Shown piece after piece: positions 7,809 through 15,728 of a DNA stretch of 47,463 nt. Origin of the DNA: CAZMYO01 sp964570525 (GTDB lineage Bacteria > Patescibacteriota > Patescibacteriia > Magasanikbacterales > GWA2-37-8). The notes under the pieces are model-generated. The model had not been told where the DNA came from. It searched no databases and saw only the letters and a program-made list of their open reading frames with translations. The position numbers and the translations under genes were made by a program. The DNA lies in the NCBI GenBank assembly GCA_964570525.1, contig CAZMYO010000057.1:1-47463 (forward strand), read 5' to 3'. The first letter of the stretch is position 1; each line of letters starts with the position of its first letter.

Positions 7809-8396
7809 ATGAATGAAGTGGTCTTTGACATCGAAACCCAAAATACATTCGCCGACGTCGAGAATGATTTTAAAAAACTCAAAATTTCGGTGGTCTCTGT
7901 CTACCGATTCGAAACCGATACCTATGAAAGTTTTGAAGAAAAGGAGCTGAATAAATTGTGGCCGATTTTGGAAAAAGCCGACCGCCTCATCGGCTACAAC
8001 AGCGAACACTTTGATATCCCCGTTTTGAACAATTACTATCTTGGTAATCTCTCGCAATTACCCCATTTGGATATTATGAAACAAGTAAAGGAAAGCCTTG
8101 GTTTTCGTTTAAAGCTGAACGACTTGGCGCAGGCAACGCTCGACAATATCGAAAAAAGCGCCGAGGGTCTCCAGGCTATCCGCTGGTGGAAAGAAGGAAA
8201 AATAGACGAGATTAAAAAATATTGCGAACAAGACGTGCGCGTCACCAAAGAAATTTACGATTTTGGAAGAAAAAATAAACAGCTATTCTACAAATCGCTC
8301 ACCGGCGAAACTCTGCCCTTCCGCGTAAATTTTGAGTTCCCCAAACTAGCCGCGGCCGGCGCCGGAAAAAACATTAATCTAACGCTTCCTTTTTAA
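7809..8396 (+). CDS. DEDDy 3'-5' exonuclease (RNase H-like, YprB type)
   Basis: This 195-residue protein has the ribonuclease H-like fold of DEDD exonucleases. Motif I is FDIETQ with D7 and E9. Motif II is YNSEHFD with D69. Motif III is YCEQD with Y138 and D142, which makes it the DEDDy subtype. It resembles YprB-like single-domain exonucleases rather than the proofreading domain of a polymerase. It starts 2 nt after the glutaredoxin stop and belongs to the same transcript. The substrate (DNA or RNA) cannot be told. Confidence 0.82.
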   Translation: MNEVVFDIETQNTFADVENDFKKLKISVVSVYRFETDTYESFEEKELNKLWPILEKADRLIGYNSEHFDIPVLNNYYLGNLSQLPHLDIMKQVKESLGFRLKLNDLAQATLDNIEKSAEGLQAIRWWKEGKIDEIKKYCEQDVRVTKEIYDFGRKNKQLFYKSLTGETLPFRVNFEFPKLAAAGAGKNINLTLPF

Positions 8397-8397
8397 T

Positions 8398-8425
8398 CCC
8401 CTCTAAAAAGAGGGGGTGGGGGTGT
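8398..8425. repeat. CCCCTCT/AGAGGGG palindrome
   Basis: CCCCTCT and AGAGGGG form a stem, followed by a G-rich run. It lies immediately after the exonuclease stop and is of the same C/G-run type as the insert inside the cysteine desulfurase gene and the element before atpA. Confidence 0.65.
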
Positions 8426-8434
8426 GTTAAAAAT

Positions 8435-9649
8435 ATGATTATTCGTAAACCAAAAAAATACCGCTCGGTATATTTGGATCACGCCGCTACCACCCCGATG
8501 GATCCGGAAGTATTTAAGGCCATGCGGCCATTTTTTATTGAAAATTTTGGCAACCCCTCGGCACTATATTCGTTGGGGCAAATCGCCAACCAAGCGATTT
8601 TCCAAAGCCGGCGTACGATTGCCGAGATTCTGCGCACCACTCCAGATGGTATTATTTTTACAAGCGGCGGAACTGAATCCGACAATCTCGCTGTTTTTGG
8701 CATCGCCTACGCCCACAAAAAACACGGTAAACACATTATCACGACCCCGCTAGAACACCACGCTGTCTTGAAACCGCTCGAACGATTAGCCAAGGATGGT
8801 TGGAAAATTACTTTTGTTTCCGCAGATAAACAAGGGATCGTTAATCCTGATGAGGTAATAAAAGCCATCCGACCGGATACGGTTCTTATTTCCGTCATGT
8901 ATGCCAATAACGAGATTGGCGCCATTGAACCAATCGCGGAAATCGGTAAACGACTCTTGCGTTACCGCAAAGAGCGGGGGACAGCCTATCCGTATTTTCA
9001 TACCGACGCTTGCCAAGCCGCCGGTTTCCTCGATCTCGACGTGGAAAAATTACATGTGGATCTCATGACTCTAAATGGAAGCAAAATTTATGGGCCAAAG
9101 GGGGCGGGATTGCTCTATGCGCGGCGTGGAGTGAAACTGCAGCCAATAATCTACGGGGGAGACCAAGAGCGGGGTTTGCGCGCCGGAACCGAAAACATTC
9201 CGGCTATTGTCGGCCTTGCCAAGGCGTTACAGTTAACAAATCCCCCCTCAAGGGGGGCGAGGGGGATGTTCTTCGTTAAAGAAGGTCTGCAACTACAAAA
9301 ACTCACCGCCTATTTTTGGAAAAAAATACAAGAAAAAATTCCGGGCGCCACTCTCAACGGCCCGACGATTGGTGACGAGCGCCTACCTAATAATCTCAAT
9401 ATTGCGTTCCCGAATATTGAAGCCGAAAAACTTTTATTCTACTTGAATGAGCGTGGAATTATGTGCGCCACCAGATCCGCGTGCTCCATGGGATTATCTG
9501 AACCTTCTCACGTTCTTAAAGCCATCGGCATCTCCGAGAAGGCAAGCGGGGAAAGTCTGCGTTTTAGCTTGGGAAAATCTACCGTCAAAGAAGACATCGA
9601 TTATACCCTGGTCAACTTGGCTAAGCTAACGAAGGAACTGACACAATAA
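8435..9649 (+). CDS. Cysteine desulfurase (NifS/IscS-like)
   Basis: This 404-residue PLP enzyme takes sulphur from cysteine for Fe-S clusters and tRNA thiolation. Visible motifs are YLDHAATTPMD at the N-terminus, SGGTESDN, EHHAV, the HTDACQAAG region, the PLP lysine K217 in NGSKIYGPKG and the catalytic Cys C350 in RSACSMG. A short foreign-looking segment, NPPSRGARGMFF from about residue 269, is encoded by a C/G-run palindrome (9237-9270) and lies between conserved blocks. No IscU or other Fe-S scaffold gene is adjacent. No Shine-Dalgarno is present. Confidence 0.93.
   Translation: MIIRKPKKYRSVYLDHAATTPMDPEVFKAMRPFFIENFGNPSALYSLGQIANQAIFQSRRTIAEILRTTPDGIIFTSGGTESDNLAVFGIAYAHKKHGKHIITTPLEHHAVLKPLERLAKDGWKITFVSADKQGIVNPDEVIKAIRPDTVLISVMYANNEIGAIEPIAEIGKRLLRYRKERGTAYPYFHTDACQAAGFLDLDVEKLHVDLMTLNGSKIYGPKGAGLLYARRGVKLQPIIYGGDQERGLRAGTENIPAIVGLAKALQLTNPPSRGARGMFFVKEGLQLQKLTAYFWKKIQEKIPGATLNGPTIGDERLPNNLNIAFPNIEAEKLLFYLNERGIMCATRSACSMGLSEPSHVLKAIGISEKASGESLRFSLGKSTVKEDIDYTLVNLAKLTKELTQ
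9237..9270 (+). repeat. C/G-run palindrome inserted in the cysteine desulfurase gene
   Basis: A CCCCCCTC...GAGGGGG repeat sits in frame within the coding sequence and supplies about 12 residues (NPPSRGARGMFF) in a surface region. It keeps the frame open. Confidence 0.65.
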
Positions 9650-9704
9650 TTGTTACACTCGCGCCGGACAAAGTTCGTTGTGTTTTTTTGTTCGGTTTTT
9701 TCGT

Positions 9705-9733
9705 TTGCAATTTTCTTATTCTTCTGCTAAAAT
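9705..9733 (+). promoter_or_regulatory. Promoter of rsmI-metG
   Basis: TTGCAA (9705-9710), a 17-nt spacer and TAAAAT (9728-9733) give a good sigma70-type promoter. Transcription would start near 9740, leaving a leader of about 74 nt. The stretch 9650-9704 holds a T-rich run but no clear gene. Confidence 0.7.
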
Positions 9734-9739
9734 AGAGCC

Positions 9740-9796
9740 ATTATATTCCGATATAATCTCATTCGCTCGGAAATGCTTGGGCAAGCCAGGCATTTC
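9740..9796 (+). promoter_or_regulatory. Structured 5' leader of rsmI
   Basis: Two hairpins follow the predicted start: ATTATAT-TCCG-ATATAAT (9740-9757) and GAAATGCTTGG-GCAAG-CCAGGCATTTC (9770-9796, one G-T pair). They occupy most of the leader. They may affect transcript stability or translation; no known riboswitch class is recognised. Confidence 0.5.
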
Positions 9797-9813
9797 ACTC
9801 GCTCATTTCGATT

Positions 9814-10557
9814 ATGGCTCCTGAACCGGGAAAACTGTATATAGTCGCTACTCCTATTGGAAACTTGGGAGATATTACTTTACGCGCCCTGGAGACACTC
9901 AAAGCCGTAGATATTATATTGTGCGAAGATACTCGGGTCTCCAAAAATTTGCTTAATCATTACCAAATTAAAAAGCCGCTCCTAAGTTATCACCACCACA
10001 GCGATGCCAAAAAAGTAAAGGAAATAAAACAACTTTTAGAGGGTGGAAAAAATCTCGCGCTCGTTACCGACGCCGGCACACCCGGTATCAGCGACCCGGG
10101 AAACATGCTGGTCTCTGTCATTGCGAGCGGAGCGAAGCAATCCCACGGCTTAAGGAGTTCTGGACCCAACGGAATTGCCACGTCGTCTTCGACTCCTCGC
10201 AATGACACAGTTATCATTCCCATTCCCGGCCCCTCCGCCGTTGTAACTGCCCTAAGTATCTCCGGCTTTCCGACAGATAAATTCCTATTTCTCGGTTTTC
10301 CTCCTCACAAAAATAAAAGAAAAAAATATTTTGAGGAAGTAGCCAGCGCGGAGCATACAGTAATATTCTACGAATCCGGCCATCGCATCACAAAATGCCT
10401 GGGCGAACTCACAGCGGTGCTTGCACCAACGCAACAAGTAGTAGTCTGCCGCGAACTTACCAAAAAATTTGAAACGATTTATCGCGGCACCATTCTTGAA
10501 GTAGCCGAAAAGATGCAAGACGAAAGAGGGGAGTTTGTAATTGTAATTAATAGCTAA
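9814..10557 (+). CDS. rsmI: 16S rRNA (cytidine-1402 2'-O)-methyltransferase
   Basis: This 247-residue SAM-dependent methyltransferase of the tetrapyrrole-methylase fold modifies C1402 in the decoding centre. The family motifs are all present: ATPIGNLGD at residues 12-20, CEDTRVSKNLL, VTDAGTPGISDPG, IPIPGPSAVVTAL and FYESGHR. Residues 102-131 (VIASGAKQS to RND) do not belong to the fold. They are encoded by a 92-bp palindromic element dropped between the DAGTPGISDPG block and the GPSA block. It shares a promoter with metG, which starts 5 nt after its stop. Confidence 0.95.
   Translation: MAPEPGKLYIVATPIGNLGDITLRALETLKAVDIILCEDTRVSKNLLNHYQIKKPLLSYHHHSDAKKVKEIKQLLEGGKNLALVTDAGTPGISDPGNMLVSVIASGAKQSHGLRSSGPNGIATSSSTPRNDTVIIPIPGPSAVVTALSISGFPTDKFLFLGFPPHKNKRKKYFEEVASAEHTVIFYESGHRITKCLGELTAVLAPTQQVVVCRELTKKFETIYRGTILEVAEKMQDERGEFVIVINS
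10116..10207 (+). repeat. In-frame palindromic element, family 1, in rsmI
   Basis: The element begins TGTCATTGCGAGCGGAGCG and ends CTCGCAATGACA, so its ends are inverted repeats. It is 92 bp and contributes 30 codons. The encoded start VIASGAKQS and end RND match the frame used by the copies in atpG and the helicase. Confidence 0.85.
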
Positions 10558-10562
10558 AGGCT

Positions 10563-12101
10563 ATGCCGAAAAAACAAGTTTTTTATCTCACCACCGCCAT
10601 TCCTTACGCCAATGCCGATCCGCATATCGGGTTTGCTTTGGAAATTTTGTATGCCGATGTGATGGCGCGCTACCAGCGACTTTTGGGAAACGAAGTTTAT
10701 TTTCTCACCGGCACCGACGAGCATGGGCAAAAAATATTCAAAACAGCCAAGGAGGCAGGCAAACCGGTGGAAGAATATGCCGCGGAAAAATCAGCGCTTT
10801 TTCAAAATTTAGCCGATCAGTGGAATATCACCAATGATGATTTTATCCGTACGACCGAAAAACGTCATACGGAAAGAGCGCAAAAATTCTGGCAGGCTGT
10901 GGCCGAAAACGGCGATATCTATAAAAAATCGTACACCGGTTTGTACTGCGTGGGGTGTGAAATGTTTAAAACAGAAAAAGATTTGATCGGGGGTATTTGC
11001 CCTATCCACAATCGAATTCCTGAAATGCTTTCCGAAGAAAATTACTTCTTTAAACTTTCGCGTTTTCAGGAGCCTTTGGAGTTTTTGTTCAAGGAATGTC
11101 CGGATTTTGTCTATCCGGAAAATCGCTATAAAGAAATGTTGAATATTCTTAAAGGCGGCCTGGAGGATGTAAGCGTCTCCCGCGCCAAGGATAAACTTCC
11201 CTGGGGCATTCCGGTCCCGGATGACGAGACCCAGGTAATGTACGTGTGGTTTGATGCTCTTACCAACTACATTACGGCGCTCGGTTATGGATCTAAAGAT
11301 GCCAAACTACTTAAAAAGTTTTGGCCGGGAACCCACATTGTTGGTAAAGAAATTAATCGTTTTCACTCGCTTCTGTGGCCGGCGATGCTGATGTCGGCGG
11401 GCCTTGAGCCCCCAAAACAAATAGCCGTGCATGGTTGGATAACGGCAGACGGACAAAAGATGAGCAAAACTATAGGCAACGTTATCAATCCACTTGAGCT
11501 TATCGAACAGCATCCGTTGGAAGCCGTGCGGTATTTTCTCATGCGAGAAATTCCTTTTGATAATGATGGTAACTTTTCCTATAAACAATTTACCGAACGC
11601 TACAATGGGGATTTAGCCAACGGCATCGGTAACCTCACCAATCGTATTTTGGTTATGATAGAAAAATATAGCGCCGGGCACATTCCCGAGGTGCGTGAGG
11701 AGGACAAGGAATTCACCGCTTACTTAGCAAAAAAAATCTGGCCGGTATACGCCGAAACGATGGGAAGATGGCGTTTTGATTTGGGCTTAGAGGCCGTTTT
11801 TAAATTTGTGGCGCATTGCGATCAACTAATTTCCGATAAACAACCTTGGGCAATGGTAAAGGCGGGTAAAAACGCGGAGGTAAATGATTTGCTCTATCAT
11901 CTGGCCGAAGCTCTGCGCCACATTGCCATCATGATTTGGCCGGTGATGCCCGAGACCGCCGAAAAAATACTCGCTCAACTTGGGATGGATGTTGCCGAAG
12001 AATTCAAAAAACCATTGTCTAGTTTACAGCAGTGGGTGGAATTGACTGTGGGGAATAAGATTGAAAAGGCAGAGCCGCTCTTCCCTCGCTTAAATTCTTA
12101 A
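10563..12101 (+). CDS. metG: Methionyl-tRNA synthetase
   Basis: This 512-residue class I synthetase has the HIGH-type motif PHIGF at residues 20-24, FLTGTDEHGQKI, a connective-peptide knuckle beginning CVGCE with a later CPIH, the WFDALTNYI segment and the KMSKS loop as KMSKT at residues 299-303. The C-terminal helical anticodon domain is present. The tRNA-binding extension found in some bacteria is absent. It follows rsmI by 5 nt in the same operon, and a CvpA-like gene follows 16 nt later. Confidence 0.96.
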   Translation: MPKKQVFYLTTAIPYANADPHIGFALEILYADVMARYQRLLGNEVYFLTGTDEHGQKIFKTAKEAGKPVEEYAAEKSALFQNLADQWNITNDDFIRTTEKRHTERAQKFWQAVAENGDIYKKSYTGLYCVGCEMFKTEKDLIGGICPIHNRIPEMLSEENYFFKLSRFQEPLEFLFKECPDFVYPENRYKEMLNILKGGLEDVSVSRAKDKLPWGIPVPDDETQVMYVWFDALTNYITALGYGSKDAKLLKKFWPGTHIVGKEINRFHSLLWPAMLMSAGLEPPKQIAVHGWITADGQKMSKTIGNVINPLELIEQHPLEAVRYFLMREIPFDNDGNFSYKQFTERYNGDLANGIGNLTNRILVMIEKYSAGHIPEVREEDKEFTAYLAKKIWPVYAETMGRWRFDLGLEAVFKFVAHCDQLISDKQPWAMVKAGKNAEVNDLLYHLAEALRHIAIMIWPVMPETAEKILAQLGMDVAEEFKKPLSSLQQWVELTVGNKIEKAEPLFPRLNS

Positions 12102-12117
12102 TCTTAATTCTAATTCT

Positions 12118-12636
12118 ATGAGCCTATTCGACATCGTCCTCCTAATTATCATTGGGGGATTTGCCCTTTTTGGGTTATGGTTTGGATTGGTGCATACGCT
12201 CGGGTCATTGGCCGGCACCATCATTGGCGTGTATCTCGCCAGCCGCTATTACCAACCATTTGCCGAATGGCTAATTAAAACCACCGGGTGGGGCGCCAAC
12301 ATTTCCAAAGTGGTGGTGTTCATCATTGCCTTTATTATCATAAATCGGTTGGTTGGACTGGCTTTTTATATAATTGATCGAGTTTTATCCGTCGTGACTA
12401 AACTGCCGTTTATCAGCAGTTTGAATCGTCTTCTTGGTCTTGTTTTTGGTTTGTTCGAAGGTGTGTTGGTCTTGGGAATCGCCTTCTACTTCATCGCGCG
12501 CTTCCCGGTTGGGTCTGGATTTATGGACGCTCTCGCCGCTTCGCGTGTCGCTCCTTACACCATTCAAGTGGCCTCCGTTCTCTGGCCGCTCATCCCCGAA
12601 GCAATAAAAATCCTAAAAAGCACAATTGGCATATAA
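12118..12636 (+). CDS. CvpA family membrane protein
   Basis: This 172-residue protein has four hydrophobic segments (about residues 3-20, 25-45, 62-85 and 100-128). It has the CvpA-like order: an N-terminal LFDIVLLIIIGGFALFGLW-type helix with a glycine-rich turn, followed by the NRLLGLVFGLFEG helix. The family is named after colicin V production and is linked to membrane and envelope functions, but its molecular role is unsettled. It is the last gene of the rsmI-metG run. Confidence 0.8.
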   Translation: MSLFDIVLLIIIGGFALFGLWFGLVHTLGSLAGTIIGVYLASRYYQPFAEWLIKTTGWGANISKVVVFIIAFIIINRLVGLAFYIIDRVLSVVTKLPFISSLNRLLGLVFGLFEGVLVLGIAFYFIARFPVGSGFMDALAASRVAPYTIQVASVLWPLIPEAIKILKSTIGI

Positions 12637-12695
12637 TTTACACAATAATCACTTTCGTAATTTCGTATTTGTTCGTAGTTCGTACATAAAACAGT

Positions 12696-13541
12696 ATGAT
12701 GGTTGATACCCACGCCCACGCCCACTTCAACGCGTACAAAAATGACATGGACGAGGTAATTAAACGCAGCCTCGAAAAAAACGTGATCATAAATCTCGTC
12801 GGTACGCAAAGCGACACCAGTCGCAAGGCAGTAGAGGTCGCTCAAAAATATGACAATGTTTACGCGAGCGTCGGCCTTCATCCTGAACATCTCTTTTCCA
12901 AACACGTTGACGAAGAAGAGACTTCTTTTGTTTCCCGCGAAGAAAATTTTGATTACGAATATTATAAAAAACTCGCGGCGCACCCGAAAGTCATTGGAAT
13001 AGGGGAGTGCGGACTCGATTTATATCGCATTCCTGAAGGCTTAACAAAAGAACAGATGCTGCCTAAACAGCGCGAGGTTTTTGAGGGGCACATTCGACTG
13101 GCTCAAGAAATGAATTTGCCAATGGTAATTCACTGCCGCGAAGCGCACGAATACCTTTTAGAGGTTTTAAAAAGTCCAGAGGCCCGAGGGGTCCGCGGCA
13201 CCATCCACTGTTATACCAGCAACTGGACTAACGCCGAACAATATTTGAAATTAGATTTTTATCTTGGTTTTACCGGTGTCATTACTTTCCCCCCGCTTAA
13301 GGCCAATCCCCAGGCGCAAGCTGATTTACTCGAGGTTGTCCAAAAGATGCCGCTAGACCGAATCCTCCTCGAAACTGACTGTCCGTATCTCTCACCGGCG
13401 CCCTATCGCGGCAAAAGGGGAGAACCCTGGATGGTTGAAGCCACTGCCGCTAAAATTGCGGAAATCAGGGGGGTAAACCTCGCTGAAATTCTTACGGCTA
13501 CCACAGAAAACGCCAAACGACTGTTTAAAAAGATACACTAG
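12696..13541 (+). CDS. TatD family metal-dependent hydrolase/DNase
   Basis: This 281-residue TIM-barrel protein has the TatD metal-binding signature DTHAHAHF near residue 4, GECGLDLY, VIHCREA, GTIHCYTS and ETDCPYLSP. These residues bind two metal ions in phosphoesterases with 3'-5' exonuclease activity. Two consecutive ATG codons (12696 and 12699) could serve as start; neither has a Shine-Dalgarno. The gap before it (12637-12695) contains short TTCGTA-type direct repeats. A hairpin that overlaps the atp promoter follows the stop. Confidence 0.92.
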   Translation: MMVDTHAHAHFNAYKNDMDEVIKRSLEKNVIINLVGTQSDTSRKAVEVAQKYDNVYASVGLHPEHLFSKHVDEEETSFVSREENFDYEYYKKLAAHPKVIGIGECGLDLYRIPEGLTKEQMLPKQREVFEGHIRLAQEMNLPMVIHCREAHEYLLEVLKSPEARGVRGTIHCYTSNWTNAEQYLKLDFYLGFTGVITFPPLKANPQAQADLLEVVQKMPLDRILLETDCPYLSPAPYRGKRGEPWMVEATAAKIAEIRGVNLAEILTATTENAKRLFKKIH

Positions 13542-13563
13542 AATTCACCAAAATTTTAAAACT

Positions 13564-13593
13564 ATTGACCTTTTGGTCAATTTTTAGTAGAAT
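13564..13593 (+). promoter_or_regulatory. atp operon promoter overlapping the tatD terminator hairpin
   Basis: TTGACC (13565-13570), a 17-nt spacer and TAGAAT (13588-13593) form the promoter for the ATP synthase genes. The inverted repeat ATTGACC-TTTT-GGTCAAT (13564-13581) followed by a T run looks like a factor-independent terminator for tatD, and its left arm is also the -35 box. The same arms could be a repressor site. Confidence 0.7.
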
Positions 13594-13608
13594 AATGGCG
13601 CGTTAAGT

Positions 13609-13866
13609 ATGGAAAACAAGGGACCAAAAACCAGCGATCGCGAATATTATATCTTTGCTTTAAAAATCATTGGCGATTTTGGCGCTGCCATCGCCGTGCC
13701 GATAGTTTTTTTTGTTTTAATCGGTCAATATCTTGACGAAAAATACAATCGTTCTCCCTGGTTTACCATCTTCGGATTTGTATTTGCCGCCCTAATTTCC
13801 GCAAAAATTATTTACAAAAGAGCCAAGCGCTACGGAAGAGAGTATCAGGCTATGGACAAAAAATAG
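13609..13866 (+). CDS. ATP synthase accessory membrane protein (AtpI/AtpZ type)
   Basis: This 85-residue protein has two membrane helices (about residues 17-40 and 50-70), with GDFGAAIAVPIVFFVLIGQYLD in the first and a basic KRAKRYGRE end. It is at the head of the atp operon, where the AtpI/AtpZ family is normally found. These proteins assist c-ring assembly or Mg2+/Ca2+ handling. The short length favours the AtpZ-like two-helix form. The start codon lies about 15 nt after the -10 box, so the leader is very short. Confidence 0.8.
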   Translation: MENKGPKTSDREYYIFALKIIGDFGAAIAVPIVFFVLIGQYLDEKYNRSPWFTIFGFVFAALISAKIIYKRAKRYGREYQAMDKK

Positions 13867-13872
13867 CACGTT

Positions 13873-14658
13873 ATGTCCCCAATCCACATACCACCTTTAG
13901 CCGCCGAAGCCATTTTCCACATCGGAAAAATTCCGGTTACCAATACCATCATCAATACCTGGCTCGCTATAATTATTTTTTTGGGTCTTGGTCTTCTGCT
14001 CCGCCGCCAGCTGGCGCTCCGCCCCGGCAAATTTCAAAACTTCGCCGAATATATTTTGGAGTTGCTGATGGGTTATTTCGACCAAGTCACGGGGGATCGC
14101 AAGAAAACTATTAAATTTTTACCAATCGTCGGCTCGGTTTTTTTCTTTATCCTATTATCCAACTGGCTCGGTCTTCTGCCGGGTACCGGCAGCATCACCT
14201 GGAAACACGAGCTGCTGCTGCGCTCGGCTAATACCGACTTGAATCTTACTGTCGCTATGGCGCTGGTGGCGGTACTCTCCTCCCACATTGTTGGTTTCTT
14301 AACGGTCGGCGTTGCTACACATTTTAACAAATTTATTCAAATCGGAACTCTTATTAAAAGCATTCCCAAAGGGCCGGTGGCGATTTTTACCGCGATCGTT
14401 GAATTCGCGGTCGGTCTCATTGAAATTATCAGCGAATTTGCCAAAGTGCTCTCCTTGTCGTTGCGTTTGTTTGGAAATATTTTTGCCGGCGAAGTGCTGA
14501 TGACGGTTATTGCCAGTATCGTCGGCCTCTTGGTTCCCGCGCCGTTTATGCTCTTAGAACTTTTAGTTGGCATAATTCAAGCCGGCGTTTTCAGCATGCT
14601 GACTTTGGTATATATGACTGTCGCCACCTCGGCTCCGCACGGAGCGGAAGAACACTAG
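13873..14658 (+). CDS. atpB: ATP synthase F0 subunit a
   Basis: This 261-residue membrane protein is the stator half of the proton channel. The essential arginine is R198 in LSLRLFGNIFAGE. The other conserved segments are SNWLGLLPG in the middle and the last helix with GVFSMLTLVYM. It follows the AtpI-like gene by 6 nt. A 169-nt gap with a large imperfect hairpin (14664-14725) separates it from atpE. Confidence 0.95.
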   Translation: MSPIHIPPLAAEAIFHIGKIPVTNTIINTWLAIIIFLGLGLLLRRQLALRPGKFQNFAEYILELLMGYFDQVTGDRKKTIKFLPIVGSVFFFILLSNWLGLLPGTGSITWKHELLLRSANTDLNLTVAMALVAVLSSHIVGFLTVGVATHFNKFIQIGTLIKSIPKGPVAIFTAIVEFAVGLIEIISEFAKVLSLSLRLFGNIFAGEVLMTVIASIVGLLVPAPFMLLELLVGIIQAGVFSMLTLVYMTVATSAPHGAEEH

Positions 14659-14663
14659 ACGCG

Positions 14664-14725
14664 ATTCATGATACACGTATCACGATACCCAATCGAAATT
14701 GTATCGTATTCCATGTATCATGAAT
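14664..14725 (+). repeat. Long inverted repeat between atpB and atpE
   Basis: The arms 14664-14688 and 14701-14725 pair over 12 bp plus 7 bp with a mismatched middle (ATTCATGATACA and ACGATAC sides). A further related direct copy, CGATCATGAATCAT, follows near 14731. This occupies most of the 14659-14827 gap. No gene is seen there. Confidence 0.7.
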
Positions 14726-14827
14726 CATGTCGATCATGAATCATATTAATTAATTTAGTGATATTAAAGCCGGCGGAATAACACAACTCAATGTGCCCCC
14801 GGACTTTGTTATCAAGAAAGGAAAACT

Positions 14828-15049
14828 ATGCCACATGAATCAATGGTGGTTTTGGTAAAAGGTTTGGCGATGGCGATCGGAGGTTTTGCTCCGGCCATGG
14901 CCATTGGCCGGCTGGTTGCCAAAGCGATGGAATCCATCGGCCGCAACCCGGAATCGGCCGGAAAATTATTTGTCCCGATGCTGCTTGGCGCGGCTTTCGC
15001 CGAAGCTATCGCCATCTACACCCTGGTGGTGGTATTTACCCTCAAATAG
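14828..15049 (+). CDS. atpE: ATP synthase F0 subunit c
   Basis: This 73-residue hairpin protein forms the rotor ring. The ion-binding carboxylate is E59 in AFAEAIAIY and the polar loop is RNPE (39-42). The following alanine rather than serine, and the lack of a helix-1 glutamine, suggest protons rather than sodium. The helix-1 glycine motif GxGxGxGxG is changed to G19-F-A-P-A-M-A-I-G27, that is GxAxAxAxG. A moderate Shine-Dalgarno-like AAAGGA precedes the start, which is unusual in this window and fits the need for many copies. Large stem-loops flank the gene on both sides. Confidence 0.94.
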   Translation: MPHESMVVLVKGLAMAIGGFAPAMAIGRLVAKAMESIGRNPESAGKLFVPMLLGAAFAEAIAIYTLVVVFTLK

Positions 15050-15096
15050 TTTTATCGGTTGGGTCTTTGAAAAGGCCTAACCAAATAAAACTATTT
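15044..15096 (+). terminator. Large stem-loop at the atpE stop codon
   Basis: The arms run from the AAATAGTTTTAT at the atpE stop codon (15044) to ATAAAACTATTT (15096). About 22 pairs form, with one internal mismatch/bulge and a loop near 15067-15072. No long T run follows. It may therefore act as an RNA processing or 3'-stabilising structure or a partial terminator that raises atpE relative to atpF. Confidence 0.7.
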
Positions 15097-15173
15097 CTAG
15101 TTACGAATCAATAATCAAGAACTATGAATCATGGACGACACCATAATTCATAATTCATAATTCATAATTCAAT

Positions 15174-15728
15174 ATGCTAAATAATGTCGCTTCTGCTCAA
15201 GAAATCGAAACATCCACAGAACAGCTGCAGGACACCGGTCTTCTCGCCTCTCTCGGCATCAACGGAACACTGTTTACTTTTCAACTCATCAACTTTGCCA
15301 TTGTCGCCATAGTATTGTGGTTCTTGATTTTAAAGCCTCTTACTAAAAAAATGGCCGAGCGCCAAAAAATGATTGACGACAGCATTGAAAATTCAAAAAA
15401 GATTCAAGATACCTTGCAAAGAAGCGAGCAAAAATATCAACAACGTATTGATGGCGCCAAGGTGGAAGCCAATAAAATACTGGAAAAAGCTTTCAGCGAA
15501 ACGGAAACAGTAACTGCCGGCATGAAAAACAAGGCTAAACAGGAGATTGAACTCCTCGTTGATCAAGCCAAACGCAATATTAAAATTGAAAAAGAAGAGA
15601 TAATGGAAGGTTTAAAAAAACAAACTGCCGATCTCATCGTTCTTGCTCTAGAAAAAATATTGGATGAAAAAGTTAGTGGAACAAAAGATAAAGAGATGAT
15701 TGAAAAAATGGTGAAAAAATTAACATGA
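15174..15728 (+). CDS. atpF: ATP synthase F0 subunit b
   Basis: This 184-residue protein has one N-terminal membrane helix (about residues 33-55, TFQLINFAIVAIVLWFLIL) and a long charged helix (residues 60-175) that forms the peripheral stalk. About 30 extra residues precede the membrane helix. The ATG at 15174 has no Shine-Dalgarno and follows a run of TAATTCA direct repeats. The end overlaps the atpH start by 4 nt, so translation is probably coupled. Confidence 0.92.
   Translation: MLNNVASAQEIETSTEQLQDTGLLASLGINGTLFTFQLINFAIVAIVLWFLILKPLTKKMAERQKMIDDSIENSKKIQDTLQRSEQKYQQRIDGAKVEANKILEKAFSETETVTAGMKNKAKQEIELLVDQAKRNIKIEKEEIMEGLKKQTADLIVLALEKILDEKVSGTKDKEMIEKMVKKLT

Noticed and set aside
15140..15175. 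Run of TAATTCA direct repeats as a possible CRISPR or iteron array
   Set aside because: Units are only about 9 nt with no spacers and no cas or rep genes nearby. Such short tandem repeats are scattered in other gaps here (12656-12690, 20579-20610).
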